A DNA stretch of 20,538 nt from a virus, in the IMG/VR virus record IMGVR_UViG_3300025132_000395, positions 1 to 20,538 of that record, one strand, 5' to 3'. The notes beneath the pieces were generated by a model. That model saw only the letters and a program-made list of their open reading frames with translations, was not told where the DNA came from and did no database searches. Within the stretch, counting starts at the first letter, position 1. The number at the start of each line of letters is the position of its first letter. Both the position numbers and the translations under genes were made by a program. Shown one piece after another: positions 10,763 to 18,801 of the stretch.

Positions 10763-11641
10763 ATGAAGACAGTAAAACATCTTGTGGATAAGTACTATAA
10801 TTCCAATGATTTCAAGATGTTACGAAGCAGAACTAAGAAAGACTATCAATACTTTCTTAGTATAATGGTGGACGATTTTGGCTCTGTGAATTTTTGTGAA
10901 CTCACAAGTAAGCAGGCCAAACACGCATACGAATCATGGGTTGTGCGAGGCATCAGTCTCGCCAACCATGTATGCACTGTGTCATCTATCCTGTTTCGTT
11001 ACGCTATTGAAATGGAGTATACACACGTCAATCCATTTGCAAACATCAAACGTAAAACGCCACCACAACGAAAAGTTGTGTGGACAGAAGATGATGTACG
11101 TCAGTTTCTTGACACTGCCTATTCTAAATTTGAATGGCGTAGTATCGGATTGATAGTTCACATGGCTTATGAATGGTGTCAACGTCTAGGTGATATGCGT
11201 ATGTTAGTATGGGACAATATAGATTTTGATGGGCGTAAGCTACATCTTGAGCAGTCTAAGCGTAGGGCAGAGGTGACTTTGCCTATACAAGATGACCTGC
11301 TTGAAATGCTGACACAGCAGGAGCAAGATTTTGGCTTTCAACAGTACGTTGCTCCGCGAATAAAGCCCGTACACGGCGTTTACCATCCTTATGGTATAGA
11401 TAGACTAGGCCAAGCTGGTAGGCTTGTCATGCGCGAAGCTGGACTGCCTGATAAATTACGTCTAATGGATTTACGCAGGACAGGTACGACACAAATGGTT
11501 GAAGCTGGTGTCCCTATGGGACAAATTATGTCGGTTACAGGACACAGTAATCCACAATCAGTAAAACCATACATGAAAAATACATACGAGAGTGCAAATA
11601 ATGCCTTGACAGTACGTAAATCTTATGGTAAAAGCACTTAA
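10763..11641 (+). CDS. int: Tyrosine recombinase (phage integrase)
   Basis: Encodes 292 residues with AGGAG before the ATG. Residues 1-100 form a core-binding (SAM-like) domain and 105-292 the catalytic domain. Catalytic positions seen: R141 (CQRLGDMR), K166 in the beta-hairpin (EQSKRR), R238 of box II (MDLRR), H261 (TGHSN) and the nucleophile Y270 (KPYMKNT). The first residue of box II, usually His, is Met235. Such enzymes integrate and excise phage DNA at an attachment site. The gene is flanked by only 9 and 26 nt, so attP is not next to it. The N-terminal arm-binding domain of lambda Int is absent or minimal. Confidence 0.9.
   Translation: MKTVKHLVDKYYNSNDFKMLRSRTKKDYQYFLSIMVDDFGSVNFCELTSKQAKHAYESWVVRGISLANHVCTVSSILFRYAIEMEYTHVNPFANIKRKTPPQRKVVWTEDDVRQFLDTAYSKFEWRSIGLIVHMAYEWCQRLGDMRMLVWDNIDFDGRKLHLEQSKRRAEVTLPIQDDLLEMLTQQEQDFGFQQYVAPRIKPVHGVYHPYGIDRLGQAGRLVMREAGLPDKLRLMDLRRTGTTQMVEAGVPMGQIMSVTGHSNPQSVKPYMKNTYESANNALTVRKSYGKST
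11606..11634 (+). promoter_or_regulatory. Possible internal promoter before the replication block
   Basis: TTGACA (11606-11611), 17 nt, then TAAAAG (11629-11634, four of six) preceded by TGG. It lies inside the 3' end of the integrase gene and would serve the primase gene at 11668. The -10 is weak. Confidence 0.35.
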
Positions 11642-11667
11642 ATGCCGACAACGAAAGTGAGTATATA

Positions 11668-12435
11668 ATGAATAATATATATAACATTATAAGTGATATA
11701 GATATACCTAATGGACAGACTAAACGTATGGATTGTCCTAACTGTGGTGGCACAAAGACATTCACTGTAACCAATAATCTAGGTTCTCTTGTGTGGAACT
11801 GTTACAAAGCCTCTTGTAATGTACGTGGTGGTAATCGTGTACACTTAACAGTGGAAGATATACGTACCAGTATGAGTAATGCGCAGCACTTTGCTGAAGA
11901 GCAGTTTGAATTACCTGAATACGTTGTCCCATACCTGAGTGATAAAGCAAAAAGTTGGTTAGACTCTTGGGGTATTTATACAAACAAACTAAACTTTATG
12001 TATGATGTAAAAGAAAATCGTGTGGTGTTTCCCGTAATGCACAATAACAAAATTGTAGATGCTACAGGACGTGCTTTGAGTAATCGTTTGCCTAAGTGGA
12101 AACGGTATGGAAAAAGTGGCTTGCCTTTTAACTTTGGTTGTGGTAAAGTCGCAGTTGTTGTTGAGGACTGTGTGAGTGCAGCCGTTGTTGGTTACGGTTC
12201 CTTTGTCGGGGTTGCGCTTCTTGGTACATCTCTACAAGATTCGCATAAAGGGTATCTTGCACAGTTCTCAACAGCAGTTATAGCGTTAGACCCCGATGCG
12301 CTACCAAAGACTTTGCAAATGGCAAAGGAACTACGTGGACATGTAAACGATGTTCGTGTCCTACGTTTGAAGGATGATTTGAAATATCGTAACCCGACAG
12401 ATATGGAGAACTTAAATGGAATTGTCGATTATTAG
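11668..12435 (+). CDS. DNA primase (T7 gp4 N-terminal-like)
   Basis: Encodes 255 residues. An N-terminal zinc site is visible: C23, C26 (DCPNCGG), C45 and C50 (NCYKASC). A TOPRIM domain follows, with the acidic residues E166 (VVVEDCVSAA) and D208/D210 (ALDPDAL). It should synthesise RNA primers for lagging-strand copying. In T7 the primase and helicase are one protein; here the primase stands alone and the helicase is the next gene, overlapping by 20 nt. Two alternative upstream starts are not in frame; AAAGTGAG precedes the ATG. Confidence 0.85.
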   Translation: MNNIYNIISDIDIPNGQTKRMDCPNCGGTKTFTVTNNLGSLVWNCYKASCNVRGGNRVHLTVEDIRTSMSNAQHFAEEQFELPEYVVPYLSDKAKSWLDSWGIYTNKLNFMYDVKENRVVFPVMHNNKIVDATGRALSNRLPKWKRYGKSGLPFNFGCGKVAVVVEDCVSAAVVGYGSFVGVALLGTSLQDSHKGYLAQFSTAVIALDPDALPKTLQMAKELRGHVNDVRVLRLKDDLKYRNPTDMENLNGIVDY

Positions 12436-13648
12436 AAGCCTAATGGATAAATCATTCTATGATGACCATCGTGGTAGCAAGTGTCCACCACGTTTGTTCA
12501 GCAAGGATGCACGTAAAATTAAAGAAGCTATTGATACAGCCATGGATAGGTATGAGCGTACTGTCTCACCAGATGAAGTTGAGGCATTGTTTATATCTAA
12601 TAACCCCACGCTGACTACAGCACAGAAGCAAGCCTATGCTTCTATGTTTGCTTCTATCAAACGCGAACAGCCTATGGGCAGTGACATAGCACAAGAGGTG
12701 TTATCTAAGCTGTTCCAACAAGTAGTAGGCGAGGATGTAGCTAACATTGGATTTGATATGGTTAATGGTGATGCAGCCACGCTAGAGAAACTACGTAATC
12801 TGCTAGAAAAATACGGGGATGACTTTATTCCTAATCTTAATATTGAGTGGGATGATATTACTATCGAAACCCTCATGTCAAAAGCAGAGTTAGAGGCACG
12901 TTGGACATTCAACATACCATGCGTGACTATGAAGGTAGAAGGTGTTAGCGGTGGTCAGCTTATCGAAGTAGGTGCTAGACCCAATACAGGTAAGACATCC
13001 TTCCACGCTAGCTTGATTGCTGCACCGGGTGGCTTTGCACATCAGGGTGCTAAGTGTATTATCTTGTGTAACGAAGAGCCTACACACAGAGTTGGCGCAC
13101 GTTATCTAACTGCAGCAGCAGGTATGTCAGCAAGGGAAGTTAAAGATAACATGGCTAAAGCTAAATCATTATACGAACCAGTAATGAATAATATTAAAAT
13201 AAAAGAGGCTGGTGGTCGTGACATGGCTTGGGTTGAATCTGTATGCAAATCATACAAGCCAGATGTGTTAGTGTTGGACATGGGTGATAAGTTTAGTGCA
13301 GATGGTAATTTTGCTAGGCAGGATGAGGCACTCAAGGCTTGCGCTATATATGCTAGACAGATTGCTAAGACGTATGACTGTGCTGTATTTTATATGTCAC
13401 AGTTATCTGCAGAAGCAGAGGGTAGGTCACAGCTTAATCAGTCTATGATGGAAGGCTCACGCACAGGTAAAGCTGCTGAAGCTGACCTGATGATACTGAT
13501 TGGTAAGAGTCCAGCCAAAGATAAAATAGAGGGCGAAGAAGAAGATAGCCCACTACGTCATATTAATGTAGTAAAAAATAAGTTGACAGGCTGGCATGGT
13601 ATGGTAAACTGTAACCTAGATTATTTAACAGCGAGGTACACAGACTAA
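12416..13648 (+). CDS. Replicative DNA helicase (DnaB/T7 gp4 family, RecA fold)
   Basis: Encodes 410 residues. Residues 1-165 form an N-terminal helical region; the RecA-type motor occupies about 170-410. Walker A is GARPNTGKT (186-194), the catalytic Glu pair is E220-E221 (CNEEP), Walker B is VLVLDMGD (D288), and MSQLSAEAEGR (327-337) with GSRTGKAAEADLM (347-359) gives the later motifs including the arginine finger region. Homologues are hexameric 5'-3' helicases moving on single-stranded DNA. The gene starts within the primase end and ends as TAATG with the polymerase, so the three replication genes are coupled. Confidence 0.85.
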   Translation: MELSIIRSLMDKSFYDDHRGSKCPPRLFSKDARKIKEAIDTAMDRYERTVSPDEVEALFISNNPTLTTAQKQAYASMFASIKREQPMGSDIAQEVLSKLFQQVVGEDVANIGFDMVNGDAATLEKLRNLLEKYGDDFIPNLNIEWDDITIETLMSKAELEARWTFNIPCVTMKVEGVSGGQLIEVGARPNTGKTSFHASLIAAPGGFAHQGAKCIILCNEEPTHRVGARYLTAAAGMSAREVKDNMAKAKSLYEPVMNNIKIKEAGGRDMAWVESVCKSYKPDVLVLDMGDKFSADGNFARQDEALKACAIYARQIAKTYDCAVFYMSQLSAEAEGRSQLNQSMMEGSRTGKAAEADLMILIGKSPAKDKIEGEEEDSPLRHINVVKNKLTGWHGMVNCNLDYLTARYTD

Positions 13649-15690
13649 TGAAACTTACTCTTGACGTAGAAAACACAGTAACTAAACGAGATGGCAAGAT
13701 GCATCTTGACCCCTTTGAGCCAGAGAACTCACTGACCATGATTGGTGTATTGACTGACCAAGACGTAGAGCGACACTTCCCATTTGACCATTGTGACGTA
13801 CCTAATCAACAACATTTCCATGAGCAGGTGCAATGGTTTTTAGATGAAGCTACCATACTTATCTGCCACAATGCTGCGTATGATTTGATGTGGTTGTGGG
13901 AGTCAGGCTTCAAGTATGACGGGCCTGTGTTCGATACAATGCTTGCAGAGTATGTGCTACAGCGTGGCATCAAAGAGCCGTTGTCTCTTGAGGCTTGTGC
14001 AGAGCGTTACGAACTGGATACCAAAAAGCAAGATACTCTTAAAGAGTACTTTGCCAAGGGCTATACTACCCGTGACATACCATACAACGAGTTGTGTGAG
14101 TACCTGTCTGCTGACCTCAATGCTACGCAGCAGTTATGTGATAAGCAGGTAAAGCGGCTACACAGTTGTGATGATGCTGGGCTATTGAATACTGTGTTGC
14201 TAACTAACGAGGTAGCTGTGTGCCTAGCACGTATCTATCAGCGTGGCTTTGCTGTTGACTTGTCAAAGTTAAACGAGGTTCGTGACGAGTTTGTTGCAGA
14301 AAAAGAACAGATAGAAAAGAGATTAAAAGAACAAGTTATTGAGTTGATGGGTGACACACCAATTAATCTCAACAGTCCAGAGCAAATGTCTTGGGTAATT
14401 TATAGTAGAAAGCCAGACGATAAGGCTATATGGGCAAATATGTTTACACCCACCATGTCTAAGACAGAGTTTACACACACGGTAAATAGTCATTCATCTA
14501 TAATGTACAAGACTAAAGCTGGTCAGTGCTTTGCGTGTTATGGTACAGGCAGACAAAAGAAACTGAAGAAAGATGGAACACCGTATCTCAAAATGCCTAT
14601 ATGTAAAGAGTGTAATGGTGTTGGCTACAGGTTTACTCCAACCAAGTCTATCGCTGGCCTTAGATTTAAAGCACCTAATCCAAAGTGGATAAGTGCCAAT
14701 GGGTTTAGTACTAATAAAAAGATGCTAGAGATACTAGCTAACTCTGCTAAGAAGAGTAGCTTTGATAGAGCAGAAAACTTTTTGAATGATGTGCAGAGAC
14801 TATCTGCTTTAGATACATACCTTTCATCTTTTGTTGAAGGTATCCAGACGCACACCAAACAGGACGGTAAGTTGCATGTGCGTTTGCTTCAGCATCGTAC
14901 GGCTACTGGCAGGTTCAGTGGTGCAGACCCTAACATGCAGAACATGCCACGTGGCGGCACGTTTCCTGTAAAGAAAGTATTTGTGTCACGATTTGATGGT
15001 GGGAAAGTTATGGAGGCAGACTTTGCACAGTTGGAGTTTCGTGCTGCTGCCTACCTATCACAAGATGGAGTTGCTATTGAAGAAGTATCTACTGGATTTG
15101 ATGTACACGCATACACCGCTAAAGTTATTACCGATGCTGGTCAACCTACGGATAGGCAGACTGCAAAAGCTCACACGTTTGCACCGCTTTATGGCGCAAC
15201 GGGCTTTGGGAGAACGCCAGCGGAAGCTGCATATTATGAACACTTCACAAAAAAATATAGAGGAGTCAGAGAATGGCATACCAGACTGGCTGAAGAAGCT
15301 ATGACTAAGAAAAAGATTACTACACCTAGTGGCAGGGAGTTTTCTTTTCCAGAGGTTTATAGAAAGTCTAGTGGAACTATATCGCATTTTACACAAATTA
15401 AAAACTATCCTGTGCAATCATTTGCCACAGCAGATATAGTGCCTATAGCCATGTTACATATAGACGAGCTATTAGGTAATATGAAATCTTGTATAGTAAA
15501 TACGGTGCATGATAGTATAGTTATAGACGTGCATCCAGAGGAAGAAGCTAATGTAATTAAGGTGATAGACGACACAAATAAAGCATTGCCTTATCTAATT
15601 ACTCAACGATGGGGTGTAGAATTTAATGTTCCTCTACTTTTAGAAGCAAAAATTGGTCCGAATTGGCTTGACACCAAGGACATAACCTGA
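13648..15690 (+). CDS. Family A DNA polymerase with DnaJ-like zinc-finger insert
   Basis: Encodes 680 residues. The 3'-5' exonuclease part is N-terminal: D6/E8 (LDVEN), N75 and D79 (CHNAAYD), Y152/D156 (YLSAD). Polymerase motif A is MEADFAQLEFR (D458, E463), motif B is R503, K507, F511 and Y515 (RQTAKAHTFAPLYG), and motif C is H621-D622 (NTVHDS). Between them, residues 294-326 hold two CxxCxGxG units, CFACYGTG and CKECNGVG, like the central zinc region of DnaJ. That insert is a recalled marker of HMO-2011-type phages. The residue at the E. coli Phe762 position is Phe511. The gene starts with TAATG at the helicase stop, and its stop is followed by a promoter. Confidence 0.92.
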   Translation: MKLTLDVENTVTKRDGKMHLDPFEPENSLTMIGVLTDQDVERHFPFDHCDVPNQQHFHEQVQWFLDEATILICHNAAYDLMWLWESGFKYDGPVFDTMLAEYVLQRGIKEPLSLEACAERYELDTKKQDTLKEYFAKGYTTRDIPYNELCEYLSADLNATQQLCDKQVKRLHSCDDAGLLNTVLLTNEVAVCLARIYQRGFAVDLSKLNEVRDEFVAEKEQIEKRLKEQVIELMGDTPINLNSPEQMSWVIYSRKPDDKAIWANMFTPTMSKTEFTHTVNSHSSIMYKTKAGQCFACYGTGRQKKLKKDGTPYLKMPICKECNGVGYRFTPTKSIAGLRFKAPNPKWISANGFSTNKKMLEILANSAKKSSFDRAENFLNDVQRLSALDTYLSSFVEGIQTHTKQDGKLHVRLLQHRTATGRFSGADPNMQNMPRGGTFPVKKVFVSRFDGGKVMEADFAQLEFRAAAYLSQDGVAIEEVSTGFDVHAYTAKVITDAGQPTDRQTAKAHTFAPLYGATGFGRTPAEAAYYEHFTKKYRGVREWHTRLAEEAMTKKKITTPSGREFSFPEVYRKSSGTISHFTQIKNYPVQSFATADIVPIAMLHIDELLGNMKSCIVNTVHDSIVIDVHPEEEANVIKVIDDTNKALPYLITQRWGVEFNVPLLLEAKIGPNWLDTKDIT

Positions 15691-15696
15691 TATAAC
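15668..15696 (+). promoter_or_regulatory. Sigma70-type extended -10 promoter at the end of the polymerase gene
   Basis: TTGACA (15668-15673), 17 nt, then TATAAC (15691-15696) preceded by TGA, an extended -10. The -35 is inside the last polymerase codons; the -10 directly follows the stop. It should drive the SSB gene at 15730 and those downstream, giving this abundant-use protein its own start. Same layout as 9307-9335. Confidence 0.75.
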
Positions 15697-15729
15697 TATG
15701 CATCTTACAAAAGAAAAGGAGATAATTGT

Positions 15730-16608
15730 ATGAATCAAGTAATGACTATTGACACAAACAACTTTGGCGAAATGGCTAAAGCTATGGGTATTGCTAATGA
15801 AGCACCTGCTGCTAAAAAGCAGGGTGTGTTTCTTGCCCGTCTCAGAATAAACCACTCACCTATTCTTGGCTCTGATACTATTAAAGTCAAGGGCGGTACT
15901 TATAAGCTAGAGATTCCTGATGGCCCTGTTTATTATGCAGAGTCTGCTATCATGCGTCCATTCCTGCAACGCTTTATGTATAAAAAGTTTGTTATGGGTA
16001 GTGGTGGTAGTCCCAATCGTTATGTTAAGACTGTCATGGCTGACACGCTTAACTTGGACTTAAAGGATAATGATGGTGGCTTTAATTGTGGTAAACCTGC
16101 TGGTTGGATTGAAGATTTTAATTCACTACCCGATGCTACAAAGGAACTAATACGTTCTATTAAACGAGTTCGTGTGGTGATAGGAACCGTGCAACTTACT
16201 AATGCAAAGGATGTGGATGGTAAAGATGTGGAAGTTGGAGCCACTCCGTTTATCTGGGAAGTAGAAAATCGTGATGCATTTAAAACTGTGGGTTCTGTAT
16301 TTACACAACTAGCAAAGATGAAGCGTCTACCTGTGCAACACAATGTTACGTTGAATACAGAAGAGCGTAAGTTACCTAATGGTAATAGTTTCTATTTACC
16401 TGTAACATCTTTGGATGTTGCAAATAGCATTGACCTTACTCAAGATGACCAAAAAAAGTTTGCTGACTTCATGTCTTGGGTTACTAATTATAATCAGTAT
16501 ATCATTAATGCTTATACAGAAAAGACATCACAAAAAGCTGACGAGGCTTTAGATGATTTAGATATGGATGGGGTTGTTGATATCGAGTTTGAAGAAGAGG
16601 TGGCTTAA
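15730..16608 (+). CDS. Putative single-stranded DNA-binding protein
   Basis: Encodes 292 residues; AAAGGAG lies 8 nt before the ATG. Beta-rich segments (VFLARLRINHSPI, VKGGTYKLEIPDG, RVRVVIGTVQLT) suggest an OB-like core, and the protein ends in a strongly acidic tail (DEALDDLDMDGVVDIEFEEE). Acidic tails are typical of phage SSBs such as T7 gp2.5 and T4 gp32, where they contact polymerase and helicase. Its place right after the polymerase, with its own strong promoter, fits. Sequence identity to a known SSB was not established, so a different replication-accessory role remains possible. TAATG junction with the next gene. Confidence 0.6.
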   Translation: MNQVMTIDTNNFGEMAKAMGIANEAPAAKKQGVFLARLRINHSPILGSDTIKVKGGTYKLEIPDGPVYYAESAIMRPFLQRFMYKKFVMGSGGSPNRYVKTVMADTLNLDLKDNDGGFNCGKPAGWIEDFNSLPDATKELIRSIKRVRVVIGTVQLTNAKDVDGKDVEVGATPFIWEVENRDAFKTVGSVFTQLAKMKRLPVQHNVTLNTEERKLPNGNSFYLPVTSLDVANSIDLTQDDQKKFADFMSWVTNYNQYIINAYTEKTSQKADEALDDLDMDGVVDIEFEEEVA

Positions 16609-17465
16609 TGAAACATCCTGCTGAACTGGCACTGCATCAGTATCTTGATAATGCCACACGTGGTAAATCAAGCATGTCAACTGAAACAATCAAACAGATT
16701 GGTGATGATGTCATGGCTGCTGCACAACGCCAGTTTGGTGGGGGTAACAAGCGAGACAAGTTTAGTCTACGCATGTCTAATGTAGGTAGACCAACTTGTC
16801 AACTTTGGTATGACAAGAACAAGCCAGAGGTAGCGTTACCCTTTCCTACAACATTCGTTATGAACATGATGCTTGGTGATATAGTAGAAGCAGTGTTTAA
16901 AGCTATCTTAAAAGAAGCAGGAGTTAAATATGAAGACACGGATAAAGTTACTCTTGACCTTGGTGACGACAGCGTTTCTGGTAGTTATGACCTCATCGTT
17001 GATGGTGCAGTTGATGATATTAAATCAGCTTCAGACTGGTCATACAGAAACAAGTTTGAGTCCTATGACAGTCTTGCCAGCGGTGATGGTTTCGGGTATG
17101 TGGCACAACTAGCTGGATACGCAAAGGCTTCAGGCAAAAAAGCTGGTGGTTGGTGGGTAGTTAATAAAGCTAATGGGCAGTTTAAATATGTGCCAGCGAC
17201 AGGTCTTGACATTGATAAAGAGGTATCCCAGATAAAGGATACGGTTCACACAGTAAAGGAGAATAAGTTTGAAAGATGTTTTGAACCAGTGCCTGAGACT
17301 TTTCGTGGCAAGCCCACAGGTAATAAAGTCCTTAATGATGGATGCAAATTTTGTAGCTATCGTTTTGATTGTTGGGATAGTCTTATTGAACTACCTGCTG
17401 TAAAATCACAGGCAAAAAACCCGCCCATTGTGGCATATGTTGAACTAGCAAAGGAGTATGTTTAA
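16608..17465 (+). CDS. PD-(D/E)XK nuclease with putative Fe-S cluster (Cas4/AddB-like exonuclease)
   Basis: Encodes 285 residues. The nuclease core shows G90-D-I-V-E94, D128 (GSYDLIVDG), D137-I-K139 (VDDIKSAS) and Q167-x-x-x-Y171 (AQLAGYA), the order of the RecB-type fold. C64 (PTCQLWY) plus C246, C249 and C255 (GCKFCSYRFDC) match the one-plus-three cysteine pattern that holds a [4Fe-4S] cluster in Cas4 and AddB proteins. It probably processes DNA ends during recombination or host DNA breakdown, taking the place of T7 gp6. No CRISPR or cas gene is near, so a Cas4 adaptation role is not suggested. It starts in the SSB stop. Confidence 0.8.
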   Translation: MKHPAELALHQYLDNATRGKSSMSTETIKQIGDDVMAAAQRQFGGGNKRDKFSLRMSNVGRPTCQLWYDKNKPEVALPFPTTFVMNMMLGDIVEAVFKAILKEAGVKYEDTDKVTLDLGDDSVSGSYDLIVDGAVDDIKSASDWSYRNKFESYDSLASGDGFGYVAQLAGYAKASGKKAGGWWVVNKANGQFKYVPATGLDIDKEVSQIKDTVHTVKENKFERCFEPVPETFRGKPTGNKVLNDGCKFCSYRFDCWDSLIELPAVKSQAKNPPIVAYVELAKEYV

Positions 17466-17466
17466 G

Positions 17467-17673
17467 ATGGAGATTGAAGTAAATGAACTCGCAGAACAAA
17501 TTAAGGAAGCGGAACTGCACCTTTCGGAACTTCGGAAGGAGTATCGTGAACGGAAGACTGCAGGTTTACGTGCGGCGATATCAGCGCGTAATGAAGCAGA
17601 TAAAGTCTTGCGCGAAGAGCTACAGGCTTTAGGCTACCGTAGTCCATTTATCTCATGGCGTGATACGGCATAG
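17467..17673 (+). CDS. Small coiled-coil protein, function unknown
   Basis: Encodes 68 residues from the ATG at 17467, with AAGGAG 10 nt upstream; an ATG at 17458 is too close to that site. Residues 1-52 form one charged helix (EIEVNELAEQIKEAELHLSE then RKEYRERK), and a short LGYRSPFISWRD end follows. A coiled-coil dimer is likely. Its stop overlaps the GTG start of endonuclease I (TAGTG), implying coupling with the nuclease genes on both sides. Confidence 0.6.
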   Translation: MEIEVNELAEQIKEAELHLSELRKEYRERKTAGLRAAISARNEADKVLREELQALGYRSPFISWRDTA

Positions 17674-18128
17674 TGTCACCTTACAAACAATTTAGGGCAG
17701 CACGAAAGTATGGTTATCGTAGCGGTCTGGAACTAAAAATATCTGAGTACTTACAAGAACTAAAGATAAAGTTTTTGTATGAAGGTATTAAGATTGAATG
17801 GGAAGACTTAGCTTATAGAACATATACGCCAGATTTTGTGCTGCCTAACGGTATCATAATAGAAACTAAGGGTAGATTTACTGTAGCAGATAGAAGAAAA
17901 CACAAGTGCATAAAGAAACAACATCCGAATTTGGATATTCGTTTTGTTTTTACAAATAGTAAAAGCAAATTACAAAAAAATTCAAAGACAAGTTATGCTC
18001 AGTGGTGTATAAAACATGGGTTTCTTTACTATGATAGAATCATCCCTGAAGATTGGTTAAAAGAAAAGGGTAAGAATAAACACCCTAAGTTTATTAAATT
18101 TGGTGGTACAAAAGTAAAAAGGAGATAG
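17673..18128 (+). CDS. Endonuclease I, Holliday-junction resolvase (T7 gp3 homologue)
   Basis: Encodes 151 residues from a GTG overlapping the preceding stop. It aligns end to end by eye with T7 endonuclease I: RSGLE (16-20), YTPDFVLPNG (51-60), IIIETKG (61-67), RKHKCIKKQHPNLDIRFVF (75-93) and TSYAQWCIKHG. The PD-(D/E)XK catalytic residues E20, D54, E64 and K66 correspond to T7 E20, D55, E65 and K67. The enzyme cleaves branched DNA, and in T7 it also degrades host DNA and resolves replicating concatemers. The C-terminus is basic (KFGGTKVKRR), as in T7. Confidence 0.9.
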   Translation: MSPYKQFRAARKYGYRSGLELKISEYLQELKIKFLYEGIKIEWEDLAYRTYTPDFVLPNGIIIETKGRFTVADRRKHKCIKKQHPNLDIRFVFTNSKSKLQKNSKTSYAQWCIKHGFLYYDRIIPEDWLKEKGKNKHPKFIKFGGTKVKRR

Positions 18129-18130
18129 AC

Positions 18131-18505
18131 ATGGACAGGATGATGACTAAACTATCTAAAGAAATTAGTAACGAGGATTTTATTATTCGGGTTAGACCAT
18201 TCTCAGATGATAGTGGTAGGTGGTCTGGTGAGGTTGATATATCCATTATGGCTATGCCAGATAATCCACTGGTTGATGAAGACTATCATCAAGTTATGCA
18301 CTTTACTAAAATGATGTGTGCTTCTGTTCCCGTTATGGAAGAGGTTGAAGAATTACGCAACATTGCCCACGAATATGTAATGAAAGTTATTGACAATGAA
18401 GCTGATATTAGTGTAGAACTAGAGGAAGAAATGGGCGTTGAAAAAACTTACGATGGTAACGTAGTTCACTTACAGTTTAACACAAAAACTAAGGGGTCAG
18501 CATGA
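18131..18505 (+). CDS. Acidic phage protein of unknown function
   Basis: Encodes 124 residues; AAGGAG precedes the ATG. A strand-rich first half (FIIRVRPFSDDSGRWSGEVD, ISIMAMPDNP) is followed by a helical acidic second half (MEEVEELRNIAHEYVMKVI, VELEEEMGVEK) and a short final strand (VVHLQF). It lies between endonuclease I and the gp1.7-like gene; comparable acidic proteins occur at this place in related phages by recall. No activity can be assigned. The next gene starts in its stop codon region (4-nt overlap). Confidence 0.65.
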   Translation: MDRMMTKLSKEISNEDFIIRVRPFSDDSGRWSGEVDISIMAMPDNPLVDEDYHQVMHFTKMMCASVPVMEEVEELRNIAHEYVMKVIDNEADISVELEEEMGVEKTYDGNVVHLQFNTKTKGSA

Positions 18506-18801
18506 GTAGACATGAAGAATATATGAAAGCAATGATGATACAAGAGGAGTTACGTATGGCACAAGCAAAGAAACAAAGTGATAATGTTGTTGATATGGTC
18601 AATAGTCCACCTCACTATAATCAACAGGGTGTAGAATGCATAGATGCTATACATGCCGCTACAGATATTGGCTTTCAGTATTATTTACAAGGCAACATAA
18701 TGAAGTATGTCTGGCGTTATCGCTATAAGAATGGAAAGCAGGACTTACAAAAAGCTGCATGGTACTTAGAAAAATTAATAGAGACCTACGATGAAAGTTA
18801 A
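18502..18801 (+). CDS. DUF3310 protein (T7 gp1.7 nucleotide kinase-like)
   Basis: Encodes 99 residues. The DUF3310 signature is clear: NSPPHYNQQGVECIDAI (34-50), FQYYLQGNIMKYVWRYRYKN (58-77), then KQDLQKAAWYLEKL (79-92). T7 gp1.7, a member of this family, phosphorylates dGMP and dTMP, so a nucleotide-supply role beside the ribonucleotide reductase is plausible. The N-terminal 30 residues are a helical extension. Its stop overlaps the next start by 11 nt. Confidence 0.8.
   Translation: MSRHEEYMKAMMIQEELRMAQAKKQSDNVVDMVNSPPHYNQQGVECIDAIHAATDIGFQYYLQGNIMKYVWRYRYKNGKQDLQKAAWYLEKLIETYDES

Noticed and set aside
11664-11669. TATAAT as a promoter for the primase gene
   Set aside because: It overlaps the start codon and has no -35 at proper distance.
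16608-17465. Cas4 of a CRISPR system
   Set aside because: No cas1, cas2 or repeat array is near; the setting is a phage replication block.
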